From Clostridiaceae bacterium (GTDB lineage: Bacteria; Bacillota; Clostridia; Oscillospirales; Acutalibacteraceae), in contig CAJGCA010000028.1 in assembly GCA_904501705.1 (NCBI GenBank), positions 1 through 21,647 of the forward strand: DNA of 21,647 nt, in the 5' to 3' direction. Both the position numbers and the translations under genes were made by a program. Below the pieces are notes generated by a model, which ran no database searches, was not told the DNA's origin, and was given only the letters and a program-made list of their open reading frames with translations. Positions 6,758 through 14,622 of the stretch are shown one piece after another; the stretch's first letter is position 1, and every line of letters begins with the position of its first letter.

Positions 6758-6847
6758 CGGAGGACAAGTCGGTCTTTTAGCAGTGAAACGAGACCTACCG
6801 ACGCCTGTGTAGGTTTGGTTTTATTGCTAAAATCCGTGAGTCCTCCG
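6758..6847 (+). promoter_or_regulatory. Long RNA stem-loop in the pnp leader, probable RNase III/PNPase autoregulatory element
   Basis: One continuous rod. Outer 8-bp helix 6758-6765/6840-6847 (CGGAGGAC with GTCCTCCG), small internal loops around CGG/CCG (6770-6772/6834-6836), then a near-perfect 24-position helix 6775-6798/6809-6832 with a single G/G mismatch (6790/6817) and three G-U pairs, closed by a 10-nt loop. It ends 17 nt before the GGAGG of pnp. In E. coli the pnp leader forms an RNase III-cleaved stem through which PNPase represses itself; the same role is inferred here from position and shape. Confidence 0.65.
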
Positions 6848-6878
6848 TGGAAATAAATTTATATGGAGGTAAACCACT

Positions 6879-9068
6879 ATGTTCGACACTTTCCGTACGT
6901 TTGAGACCACTCTGGCGGGTCGTCCGCTGGTCGTCGAGACCGGTAAGATGGCGCAGCTCGCCAACGGCTCCTGCCTGGTGCGCTACGGCGACACCACCAT
7001 CCTCTGCACCGCCACCGCGTCGGCGAAGCCCCGCGACGGCATCGACTTCTTCCCCATGTCCGTGGACTATGAGGAGAAGCACTACTCGGTCGGTAAGATC
7101 CCCGGCTCCTTCCAGCGCCGCGAGAGCCGCCCGAGCGAGAAGGCGATCCTGACCTCCCGCGTCATCGACCGCCCGATCCGTCCCCTGTTCCCGAAGGATA
7201 TGCGCAACGACGTGACGCTGGTCTGCACCGTAATGAGCGTTGACCCCGACTGCCAGCCCGAGACCACCGCGATGATCGGTGCGTCTATCGCCATCGCCAT
7301 CTCCGACATCCCGTGGGCAGGCCCCATCAGCGGTGTCGTGGTGGGTATGGTTGACGGCCAGTTCGTCATCAACCCCACCGCCGAGCAGGAGAAGCGCTCC
7401 GAGATGCACGTAACCGTAGCGTCTACCGCGGACCTCGTCGCGATGATCGAGGCGGGTGCCAACGAGATCGACAACGACACGATGTTCGAGGCCATTATGA
7501 AGGGCCACGAGGCGAACCAGCAGGTCGTCTCCTTCATCAACGACATTGTCAAGGAAATCGGCAAGGAGAAGTTCAGCTTCACCTCCAACGATCCCGATCC
7601 GGCGATGTACGAGGCGATCAAGGACTTTGCCATCGAGGATGTGCGCTTCGCGCTCGACACCGATGACAAGCGCATCCGCGACGAGCGTCTGAAGCCCGTG
7701 TACGAGAAGGTACACGCCCGCTTCGATGAGGAATATCCCGAGGCGATCGACAAGATCGAGGAGTGCCTGTACAAGCTGCAGAAGTACGTCGTGCGCCGCT
7801 GGCTGCTCGACGACGGCAAGCGTGTGGATGGCCGCGGCATCAACGAGATGCGCCCGCTCGACGCGCAGGTCGACCTGCTGCCCCGCGTGCACGGCAGCGG
7901 TATGTTCACCCGCGGTCAGACGCAGGTGCTCACCACCGTCACCCTCGGCGGCTCTAAAGATGCTCAAATGCTCGACGGCCTCGATGACGAGACCGAGAAG
8001 CGCTATATGCACCACTACAACTTCCCCTCCTACTCGGTAGGCGAGACCAAGCCCTCTCGCGGCCCCGGTCGTCGTGAGATCGGTCACGGTGCGCTCGCGG
8101 AGCGTGCGCTCGTTCCTGTGCTCCCGTCTATGGAGGAGTTCCCCTACACCATGCGTCTGGTATCCGAGGTGCTGTCCTCGAACGGCTCCACCTCGCAGGC
8201 GTCCATCTGCGGTTCCACCCTCGCGCTGATGGCGGCCGGCGTGCCGATCAAGGCGCCCGTTGCCGGTATCTCCTGCGGCCTGATCAGCGAAGGCGATCGC
8301 TTTATGACGATGGTCGACATCCAGGGTCTCGAGGACTTCTTCGGCGATATGGACTTTAAGGTCGGCGGTACCAAGAAGGGTATCACCGCGATCCAGATGG
8401 ACCTCAAGGTGCACGGTCTGACCCCCGCGATCATCCGTGAGGCGCTCGACAAGACCTACACTGCTCGCTGCCACATCCTCGACGAGGTTATGCTCAAGGC
8501 GATTCCTGAGGTGCGTCCCGAGCTGTCTAAGTATGCGCCCAAAATGCTGTCCACCAAGATCGACACCGATAAGATCGGCGGCGTGATCGGTAAGGGCGGT
8601 AAGGTTATCCAGCAGATCCAGACGGATTGCAACTGCACCGTCAACGTCGAGGAGGACGGCACCGTGACCATCCTCTCCACCGACATCAACGACGCCCAGC
8701 GTGCGCTGCAGATCATCGAGACCATCGCGAAGGATCCCGAGATCGGTGCCATCTACAAGGGCAAGGTCACCCGTCTGATGACCTTCGGCGCGTTCGTCGA
8801 GATCGCCCCCGGTAAGGAAGGCCTCGTGCACGTGTCCAAGCTCGACCTCAAGCGCGTCGAGCGCGTCGAGGACGTCGTCGCTGTCGGCGACACCATCGCC
8901 GTGATGGTGACCGAGATCGACGAGCAGGGTCGTATCAACCTCTCCCGTAAGGATGCCATCATCAAGATGGAGGGGCTCAACCCCGAGGATTATGCTACGG
9001 CTCCCGCACCCCGTCGTGAAGGCGGCTTCCGCCGTGAGCGTGGTCCCCGCCGCGATCACAACGCGTAA
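6879..9068 (+). CDS. pnp: Polyribonucleotide nucleotidyltransferase (PNPase)
   Basis: 3'-to-5' phosphorolytic exoribonuclease of mRNA decay and RNA quality control, normally a trimer. 729 residues against 700-715 usual, the surplus being a basic tail (RREGGFRRERGPRRDHNA). Domain order: first RNase PH core ~10-145, helical linker to ~230, second RNase PH core ~315-545, KH ~562-620 with the IGKGGK GxxG loop, and S1 ~622-694 (KGKVTRLMTFGAFVEI). In the active core, the phosphate-binding SSNGSTSQAS (~432-441) and FFGDMDFKVGGTKKG (~487-501), with its two Asp and a Lys, are intact. GGAGGT lies 8 nt before the ATG. The gene follows rpsO, with a long stem-loop between them likely mediating autoregulation. 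Confidence 0.98.
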   Translation: MFDTFRTFETTLAGRPLVVETGKMAQLANGSCLVRYGDTTILCTATASAKPRDGIDFFPMSVDYEEKHYSVGKIPGSFQRRESRPSEKAILTSRVIDRPIRPLFPKDMRNDVTLVCTVMSVDPDCQPETTAMIGASIAIAISDIPWAGPISGVVVGMVDGQFVINPTAEQEKRSEMHVTVASTADLVAMIEAGANEIDNDTMFEAIMKGHEANQQVVSFINDIVKEIGKEKFSFTSNDPDPAMYEAIKDFAIEDVRFALDTDDKRIRDERLKPVYEKVHARFDEEYPEAIDKIEECLYKLQKYVVRRWLLDDGKRVDGRGINEMRPLDAQVDLLPRVHGSGMFTRGQTQVLTTVTLGGSKDAQMLDGLDDETEKRYMHHYNFPSYSVGETKPSRGPGRREIGHGALAERALVPVLPSMEEFPYTMRLVSEVLSSNGSTSQASICGSTLALMAAGVPIKAPVAGISCGLISEGDRFMTMVDIQGLEDFFGDMDFKVGGTKKGITAIQMDLKVHGLTPAIIREALDKTYTARCHILDEVMLKAIPEVRPELSKYAPKMLSTKIDTDKIGGVIGKGGKVIQQIQTDCNCTVNVEEDGTVTILSTDINDAQRALQIIETIAKDPEIGAIYKGKVTRLMTFGAFVEIAPGKEGLVHVSKLDLKRVERVEDVVAVGDTIAVMVTEIDEQGRINLSRKDAIIKMEGLNPEDYATAPAPRREGGFRRERGPRRDHNA

Positions 9069-9089
9069 TCCCGCACAATAAACCATTCT

Positions 9090-9125
9090 GCCCGCCTTGA
9101 CAAATGTTAAGGCGGGCTTTCTTAT
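9090..9125 (+). terminator. Intrinsic terminator after pnp
   Basis: A 12-bp stem (9090-9101 with 9106-9117, one G-U) around an AAAT loop is followed by TTTCTTAT. Confidence 0.88.
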
Positions 9126-9142
9126 CTGCCGCATTTTGGGGC

Positions 9143-9171
9143 TTGGCAAAGCAATTTTCTTATGATATAAT
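9143..9171 (+). promoter_or_regulatory. SigA-type promoter
   Basis: TTGGCA (9143-9148), 17-nt spacer, TATAAT (9166-9171) preceded by TGA as an extended -10. It drives the gene at 9209. Confidence 0.78.
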
Positions 9172-9208
9172 AATCTATATCTGTATTCCTACCGAAGGAG
9201 GTTTCCCT

Positions 9209-10021
9209 ATGGATAAGGAAAAAGAATTGGAACTGCCAGTGGAAGAAGCAAAAGAGATGGAGGCAACCGAGACCGATAAGGTCACGGAAGAAGCGCCCGT
9301 CTCCGCCCGCGTGGACGAGCACGGCAAACGCCGCGGCAAAAACAAATACGCCGCCCTCATCGGCGGTCTCATCAGCTTCTTGAGCATCATTGGTGTCGTC
9401 GCCATTATCTGGGGCGGCGTGTGGTGGGTACGGCAAGCCGCTGACACCACCGAGCTTAAAGAGGAGTTTTACTACTTCCTCCAGCCGGTGCTCGCGTACT
9501 CGCCCGAGCCGTTTGAGGACATCACCGTCACCGAGCAGGACGCCTTTCTCGATGCCGCCGCGTACCGTGTGTCTATCGCGGAGCAGATCCGTATGATGCA
9601 GGATCAACAGAAAAACAGCAGCACTGAAGTCACCTGTAACTACGCCGTTGACGATCAGGGACGCATCGCCATCCCCGTGGCGGAGATCGAGGAATCGTAT
9701 CGCACGCTGTTTGGCCCCGACGCGCCGCTCACCCACCGCTCGGTGGAGGAAAATGCGCTGACCTACAGCGAGGCGGATGGCTGCTACTACGTGCCATTTA
9801 ACCAGCTGTTGACGGGCTATCAGCCGGTCGTCGAGTCGATTAAGCGTCAGAGCAGAACCTACACCGTGCGTGTCGGCTTCGTCGCCAACAACGACATCAC
9901 CATCGATAACCACGGCAACCAAGTCACGCCAACCGCCGATATGGCCGCCTATTTTCAGACCTATACCTTCACCCGCGTGGATAATGATACCTATTACATC
10001 AGCGCCTGCGCCCACGAATAA
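9209..10021 (+). CDS. Single-pass membrane protein of unknown function
   Basis: 270 residues, not recognised. Residues 1-47 are charged, Glu-rich and then basic (RRGKNK), and should be cytoplasmic. Residues 48-75 form one hydrophobic helix ending WGGVWWV, and the remaining ~195 residues would be extracytoplasmic by the positive-inside rule. The outer part reads as an alpha/beta domain (LKEEFYYFLQPVLAYSP; TYTVRVGFVANNDITID; DTYYISACAHE), loosely like NTF2/SnoaL-type or anti-sigma extracellular domains, but no catalytic motif is evident. The ATG at 9209 has a strong AAGGAGGT 8 nt upstream; earlier in-frame codons overlap the pnp terminator and promoter. It has its own promoter and a shared bidirectional terminator with hflX. 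Confidence 0.75.
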   Translation: MDKEKELELPVEEAKEMEATETDKVTEEAPVSARVDEHGKRRGKNKYAALIGGLISFLSIIGVVAIIWGGVWWVRQAADTTELKEEFYYFLQPVLAYSPEPFEDITVTEQDAFLDAAAYRVSIAEQIRMMQDQQKNSSTEVTCNYAVDDQGRIAIPVAEIEESYRTLFGPDAPLTHRSVEENALTYSEADGCYYVPFNQLLTGYQPVVESIKRQSRTYTVRVGFVANNDITIDNHGNQVTPTADMAAYFQTYTFTRVDNDTYYISACAHE

Positions 10022-10025
10022 CAAC

Positions 10026-10066
10026 AAAACAGCCGCCGTGCTCATTAGAGCACAGCGGCTGTTTTT
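10026..10066. terminator. Bidirectional terminator between the membrane protein gene and hflX
   Basis: ACAGCCGC (10029-10036) pairs with GCGGCTGT (10055-10062), with inner TGCTC/GAGCA and an ATTA loop. T-runs follow on the plus strand (TTTTATT) and, more weakly, on the minus strand (TTTTGTTGTTAT). Confidence 0.85.
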
Positions 10067-11315
10067 ATTCTACAACGTATTCGGCAGTTTCGTTAAGCAA
10101 ACGCGCGCCAAGGGTGACGGTCATCGACAGGCCCGCGGGGACGTATTCCTCGTGCTCGACACTACCCTCGCGGCGACATTGCTCGGCGAGCGCGCCCTTT
10201 GAGAAGGGCAATAAGAGCTTTACCTTGCGGCGGTCGGGCGGCAGTGCCAGCGCCACCGCCTGCAACAGCTCAGGGATGCTCGCACCCGTCGCGGCGCTGA
10301 TATATAGGCATCGGCGATCGATCTGCTCGGCAAGATCGGGTACAAGGTCACACTTATTCATTACCTGCAGAACGGGAGTATCACCGCAACCGAGTTCATT
10401 CAGCAGATCGCCCGTTACCTGCAGATGCTCCGCCGCGTGCGGGCTGGACGCATCACAGATGTTGAGGATGACGTCCGCCCCCACCGCCTCCTCCAGCGTC
10501 GAATGGAACGCCTGCACGAGCTGATGCGGCAGGCGGCGAACGAAGCCGACGGTGTCCACCAGCATAATTTCCCGCCCATCGGGCAGGCGTAAGGCGCGCG
10601 CCGTCGGGTCGAGGGTGGCGAACAGTTTATTCTCAGCGAGCACCCCCGCGTCGGTCAGACGGTTGAGCAGGGTGGATTTTCCAGCATTGGTGTAGCCGAC
10701 GATGGCAACGGTGGGGATGCCGTCCTTGCGGCGACGGTCGCGGCGCAGCTTGCGCTGGCTCTCCACCTTCGCGAGCTGCTCGCGGATCGCGCCGATACGA
10801 CGGCGGATATGGCGACGATCGCTCTCAAGTTGGGTTTCACCCGGTCCACGCGTGCCGATGCCGCCGCCGAGTCGCGACAGCGCGGTGCCCTGCCCGGCCA
10901 GACGCGGCAGACGATATTGCAACTGTGCCAGCTCCACCTGCAGACGTCCCTCCGCCGAGCGCGCACGTCCTGCGAAAATATCAAGAATGAGAGCGGTGCG
11001 GTCGATGACACGGCAAGGGAAGATCTCCTCGAGATTGCGCAACTGGGTCGGAGACAGCTCGCGGTCCATAATGACCAAATCAATGTCCTCTGCCTCGCAT
11101 TGCAAGGCAATTTCCTGCGCGCGACCGCTGCCGAGACAGGTTGCCTTGTCGGGGGCTTCCTTTTTCTGCGTGGCGGTGCCGACAACCTCCGCGCCCGCGG
11201 TAGCGGTTAATTCCGCCAATTCCGCCAGCGACACCTCGGCGTCAAACTCACCCGTATCCACCGACACGAGCAAAACCCGCTCGGGCGCTTGTTCTTCAAT
11301 TTCGTGTAACGGCAT
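10065..11315 (-). CDS. hflX: GTPase HflX, ribosome-associated
   Basis: Translation-related GTPase that binds the 50S subunit and rescues stalled or stressed ribosomes. 416 residues, close to the E. coli 426. The N-terminal HflX domain (~14-195) includes the Gly-rich linker LSRLGGGIGTRGPGETQLE. The G domain starts at ~200: G1 GYTNAGKST (~205-213), G3 DTVGF, G4 NKCD and G5 SAATG. A long Arg/Lys-rich helical segment precedes G1. The start ATG at 11315-11313 has AAGGAGGTG at proper distance, and the promoter lies directly upstream on the minus strand. It is monocistronic and convergent with the membrane protein gene. Confidence 0.96.
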   Translation of the reverse strand: MPLHEIEEQAPERVLLVSVDTGEFDAEVSLAELAELTATAGAEVVGTATQKKEAPDKATCLGSGRAQEIALQCEAEDIDLVIMDRELSPTQLRNLEEIFPCRVIDRTALILDIFAGRARSAEGRLQVELAQLQYRLPRLAGQGTALSRLGGGIGTRGPGETQLESDRRHIRRRIGAIREQLAKVESQRKLRRDRRRKDGIPTVAIVGYTNAGKSTLLNRLTDAGVLAENKLFATLDPTARALRLPDGREIMLVDTVGFVRRLPHQLVQAFHSTLEEAVGADVILNICDASSPHAAEHLQVTGDLLNELGCGDTPVLQVMNKCDLVPDLAEQIDRRCLYISAATGASIPELLQAVALALPPDRRKVKLLLPFSKGALAEQCRREGSVEHEEYVPAGLSMTVTLGARLLNETAEYVVE

Positions 11316-11349
11316 CGGTACGCACCTCCTTGATCGTTATTATGCATTT

Positions 11350-11378
11350 ATTCTACCATAAGCCTGCCCCGTCTGCAA
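11350..11378 (-). promoter_or_regulatory. SigA-type promoter for hflX
   Basis: Minus strand: TTGCAG (rc of 11373-11378), 17-nt spacer, TAGAAT (rc of 11350-11355) preceded by TGG as an extended -10. Confidence 0.72.
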
Positions 11379-11494
11379 GAAAAACCACACTTTTTCACAC
11401 CAGTTGTGCAACCTTTCCAGTAAGTCACCGAAAAATTCTGTAAAAATTTGTCGTCCAACCGCAAAGTCATAGTGGAAATATTCTAAAACTTATG

Positions 11495-11511
11495 GTACAA
11501 TAGGGTTGTAC
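11495..11511 (+). promoter_or_regulatory. Extended -10 promoter with overlapping inverted repeat upstream of the PRPP synthetase-like gene
   Basis: TGGTACAAT (-10 at 11496-11501) has no good -35. The same bases form an inverted repeat, GTACAA (11495-11500), N5, TTGTAC (11506-11511). A second TACAAT at 11509-11514 could be an alternative -10. The repeat over the core promoter could be an operator. Confidence 0.45.
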
Positions 11512-11564
11512 AATAATGACGCGATCATCCGCCGCACGCGGACGGTCGGAGAGGGGTAGGAATT

Positions 11565-12710
11565 ATGGAAAAGATCGACAGTAAAAACGTCTTCGCCCAG
11601 GACGGGCACAACGCGCCGCTGCGCATCATCGCGATGAACGGCGCTCAGGAGTTGGGCGCGAAGATTGAGGGACATCTGCTCAACTGGGCGCACAAGTGCG
11701 GCCGTGACGACGAGACCTTCCACGTCGACGTCGACTGCCCCCGTTTCTCCTCCGGTGACGGTAAGGGCCTTATCAAGTCCTCCATCCGCGGCGATGACCT
11801 CTACATCCTCGTAGACGTCGGCAACTACAACTGCAAATACAAGATGTACGGCTTCGAGAACGCGATGTCACCCGACGATCACTATCAGGATCTCAAGCGC
11901 ATCATCCAGGCAACCGGCGGTAAGGCCAAGCGCATCAACGTCATTATGCCCAACCTCTACGGCGGCCGTCAGCACCGCCGCAACTACCGCGAGAGCCTCG
12001 ACTGCGCCGTTGCGCTGCAGGAGCTGCACGCGATGGGCGTCGACAACATCGTCACCTTCGACGCGCACGATCCCCGCGTGTGCAACGCCGTGCCACTAAT
12101 GGGCTTCGATAATCTGATGCCGTCCTATCAGGTGCTTAAGACGATGTTCCGCTCCATCCCCAACTTCAATCCCAACCGCGACAACCTGATGGTCGTCAGC
12201 CCCGACGAGGGCGCGCTCAACCGCAATATGTACTATGCGGTCAATATGGGCGTTGAGATGGGTATGTTCTATAAGCGCCGCGACTACTCCCGCGTCGTCA
12301 ACGGCCGTAACCCCATCGTTGCGCACGAGTATCTCGGCACCTCCGTCGAGGGCAAGGATATCTTTATTGCAGACGATATCATCGCCTCGGGCGAGTCGAT
12401 GCTGGATATCGCCTACGAGCTCAAGAAACGCAAGGCGGGCCGCATCTACGCCTACGCCACCTACGCGATCTTCACCGCCGGCCTCGACAAGTTCGACAAG
12501 GCGGTCGCCGACGGCACTGTCGACGGTGTGTTCGGCACCAACCTCACCTACCGCACGCCTGAGCTGCTCAGCCGTGACTGGTTCCACGAGGTCGACTGTT
12601 CCAAGTACATCGCCTACTACATCGCCGCGCTCAACCAGAACGTGTCAATCAGCAACCTCATCGACTCTCACGAGAAGATCCAGGCCCTGCTGGAGAAAAA
12701 GCGCGGTTGA
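11565..12710 (+). CDS. Divergent ribose-phosphate pyrophosphokinase (PRPP synthetase)
   Basis: Predicted to transfer pyrophosphate from ATP to ribose 5-phosphate, making PRPP for purine, pyrimidine, His, Trp and NAD synthesis. 381 residues, against ~315 for standard Prs. Seen: FDAHDPRV (165-172) in place of the VDLH metal-binding site, VSPDEGALNR (211-220) in place of VSPDxGGVxRA, and the phosphoribosyltransferase loop DDIIASGES (270-278). RQHRRN (135-140) replaces the usual ARQDRK. The N-terminal ~100 residues do not resemble normal Prs and may be an added or reshaped domain. The ribosome binding site is GAGAGGGG. It ends at a strong terminator and stands alone. It could instead be a non-catalytic Prs-like protein; enzymatic activity is likely but not certain. 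Confidence 0.8.
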   Translation: MEKIDSKNVFAQDGHNAPLRIIAMNGAQELGAKIEGHLLNWAHKCGRDDETFHVDVDCPRFSSGDGKGLIKSSIRGDDLYILVDVGNYNCKYKMYGFENAMSPDDHYQDLKRIIQATGGKAKRINVIMPNLYGGRQHRRNYRESLDCAVALQELHAMGVDNIVTFDAHDPRVCNAVPLMGFDNLMPSYQVLKTMFRSIPNFNPNRDNLMVVSPDEGALNRNMYYAVNMGVEMGMFYKRRDYSRVVNGRNPIVAHEYLGTSVEGKDIFIADDIIASGESMLDIAYELKKRKAGRIYAYATYAIFTAGLDKFDKAVADGTVDGVFGTNLTYRTPELLSRDWFHEVDCSKYIAYYIAALNQNVSISNLIDSHEKIQALLEKKRG

Positions 12711-12726
12711 TTCCATGCCTCATTAC

Positions 12727-12762
12727 GTGCGGGATGCTCTTCTGAGTATCCCGCACTTTTTT
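12727..12762 (+). terminator. Intrinsic terminator after the PRPP synthetase-like gene
   Basis: GTGCGGGAT (12727-12735) pairs with ATCCCGCAC (12748-12756) and is followed by TTTTTT. Confidence 0.93.
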
Positions 12763-12795
12763 GCAAAAAATCATGATTTGTTCATAGTCTGTTCG

Positions 12796-12824
12796 TTATT
12801 TTTTGCAAATTATGTGTTTATAAT
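12796..12824 (+). promoter_or_regulatory. Probable promoter of the lipid kinase operon
   Basis: A perfect TATAAT (12819-12824) lies 39 nt upstream of the start codon, in an AT-rich stretch. The -35 at 17 nt (TTATTT) is weak. Confidence 0.5.
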
Positions 12825-12862
12825 AAGATGCGGAACAAAATTATGGAAGGAAGCGTCTATCT

Positions 12863-13768
12863 ATGGGCAAACGATTGCTGCTTATTATGAACCCCTATGC
12901 CGGACAAAAAAGCGGCAAGAAGCATCTCGCCGACATACTCGAGCTATTCTGCAAGGCGGACTATATCCCGACGGTGTTTATGACGACCGGCGTCGGTAAC
13001 GGCTATACTCTTGCCAAGTCACATGCGGCCGCGCACGATCTCGTCGTGTGTATCGGCGGGGACGGCACCCTAAACGAGGTGGTGTCGGGCGTCATCGACT
13101 CCGGCACCGATGTGCCAATCGGATACATCCCCTGTGGCAGCACCAACGACTTCGCCGCAGGGCTGAAGCTCAGCAAGGCCCACCTGCGTGCAGCAATGGA
13201 CATCCTCGAGGGGACGCCCAAAACCTACGACATTGGGCGCTTCGGCGAGCGGTATTTCTCCTACGTCGCGTCCTTTGGCGCGTTCACCCGAGCCTCCTAC
13301 GCCACCCCGCAAAACCTTAAAAACGCTCTTGGGCATCTCGCGTATATTCTGGAGGGTATCAAGGATCTGCCGAATATCCGCCCCGTCCACATGCGCCTCG
13401 AGACCGCCGATGCGGTGTTCGAGGACGACTATATCTTCGGCGCGATCAGCAACTCCACCTCGCTCGGCGGCATCCTGACCATCGACCGGAAAACCGTGGA
13501 TATGAATGACGGCTTGTTTGAATTACTGCTCATCAAATTCCCGAAAACCGCCGCGGAGCTGAATGAATGCATCCGCTGTCTGCAGGAAAAGAACTACAAC
13601 TCTTCCATGCTGACCTTCCACTCCACCAACCGCCTAACCATCACCACCGACGAATCGGTCGACTGGACGCTGGACGGCGAGCACGAGACAGGGCACGCAC
13701 ATATCACGGTGGAAAACAAGCACAACGCCTTTCGCCTGATCACCAACACGAAGGAGGATGTCCGTTGA
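12863..13768 (+). CDS. YegS/DgkB-family lipid (diacylglycerol) kinase
   Basis: Cytoplasmic, membrane-peripheral kinase predicted to phosphorylate diacylglycerol or a related lipid, returning DAG from lipoteichoic acid or phospholipid turnover to phosphatidic acid. 301 residues, typical for the family. N-terminal NPYAGQKSGKK (10-20) and the nucleotide-binding GGDGTLNEV (65-73) plus PCGSTNDFA (90-98) are the DAGK catalytic-domain hallmarks. The C-terminal beta-sandwich includes DWTLDGEHE, corresponding to the usual DGE motif. The ribosome binding site is GGAAGGAAG. The final TGA overlaps the TTG start of the next gene (TTGA), so translation is probably coupled. Substrate specificity cannot be read from sequence. 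Confidence 0.9.
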   Translation: MGKRLLLIMNPYAGQKSGKKHLADILELFCKADYIPTVFMTTGVGNGYTLAKSHAAAHDLVVCIGGDGTLNEVVSGVIDSGTDVPIGYIPCGSTNDFAAGLKLSKAHLRAAMDILEGTPKTYDIGRFGERYFSYVASFGAFTRASYATPQNLKNALGHLAYILEGIKDLPNIRPVHMRLETADAVFEDDYIFGAISNSTSLGGILTIDRKTVDMNDGLFELLLIKFPKTAAELNECIRCLQEKNYNSSMLTFHSTNRLTITTDESVDWTLDGEHETGHAHITVENKHNAFRLITNTKEDVR

Positions 13769-14622
13769 GCGACCAATCACCCGACCGAAAGCAGATGCGA
13801 GCGGAACGACAGCGACACATTCAGAATCAGATCCGCGAGCGCAAGGTCGTGTTCGCCGTCTACGTCATTCTGCGCATCATCGTGATCGCTTCCCTTGTTC
13901 TTGCCATCATCCGCGGCGAGTACGAGAGCGCGTTTGTGTGCGTGTTGGCGCTGATACTGTTTTTACTGCCGCATTTCGTCGAGCGTACCTTTCGCATCGA
14001 CATCCCCAACACGCTCGAGATCATCATCCTGCTGTTCATCTTTGCGGCGGAGATCCTTGGCGAACTACAAAACTACTATATCCAGTTCCCCTACTGGGAC
14101 GTGATGCTGCACACCGTCAACGGCTTTCTGTGTGCGGCGGTCGGATTCTCGCTCGTCGACATCCTCTGCCGAAACGAGCAGGACAAATTCCGCCTGTCAC
14201 CCCTGTATATGGCGATCGTGGCGTTTTGCTTTTCTATGACGGTCGGGGTTCTGTGGGAGTTCTTCGAGTACGGGATGGACTGCATCTTCCACACCGATAT
14301 GCAAAAGGACACCGTCATCCACGCACTGCACTCGGTCACGCTCGATCCCACCGCCACCAACACCGTTGTATCCCTTGACGGCGTGCAAAGTGTGACGGTC
14401 AATGGGGTCGACCTCGGCCACGGCGGCTATATCGACATCGGCCTCATCGACACGATGAACGACCTTCTTGTCAACTTTGTCGGCGCGGTGGTGTTCAGTG
14501 TTATTGGCTTCTTCTATATCAAATACCGCGGGCGCGGCAAAGCGGGACGCTTTGCCCGCCACTTCATTCCCACCATCACGGAGGAATCATCAAATGAGCA
14601 AACAGAATCGGATAACCAATAG
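13765..14622 (+). CDS. DUF2238/YjdF-like multi-pass membrane protein
   Basis: 285 residues with about six membrane segments (29-50, 56-73, 84-101, 114-136, 147-168, 233-254) and a basic, Arg-rich N terminus. Conserved-looking polar positions sit at membrane edges: YWDVMLHTVNGF (110-121), LWEFFEYGMD (163-172) and IDIGLIDTMNDLLVN (223-237). Their order resembles H...G, E/W and DT..D.L in YjdF-type proteins; this family call is by eye and moderate. I chose the TTG at 13765 because AAGGAGG lies 7 nt upstream and it overlaps the kinase stop by TTGA; the next ATG (13795) has no such site. Position between a lipid kinase and a PAP2 phosphatase suggests a lipid-related role. The 3' end overlaps the next gene by 29 bp. 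Confidence 0.78.
   Translation: MSDQSPDRKQMRAERQRHIQNQIRERKVVFAVYVILRIIVIASLVLAIIRGEYESAFVCVLALILFLLPHFVERTFRIDIPNTLEIIILLFIFAAEILGELQNYYIQFPYWDVMLHTVNGFLCAAVGFSLVDILCRNEQDKFRLSPLYMAIVAFCFSMTVGVLWEFFEYGMDCIFHTDMQKDTVIHALHSVTLDPTATNTVVSLDGVQSVTVNGVDLGHGGYIDIGLIDTMNDLLVNFVGAVVFSVIGFFYIKYRGRGKAGRFARHFIPTITEESSNEQTESDNQ

Noticed and set aside
6795..9149. 784-codon minus-strand open frame opposite pnp
   Set aside because: Complementary shadow caused by codon bias; Val/Asp/His-rich, no domain, and its start lies in an unrelated intergenic region.
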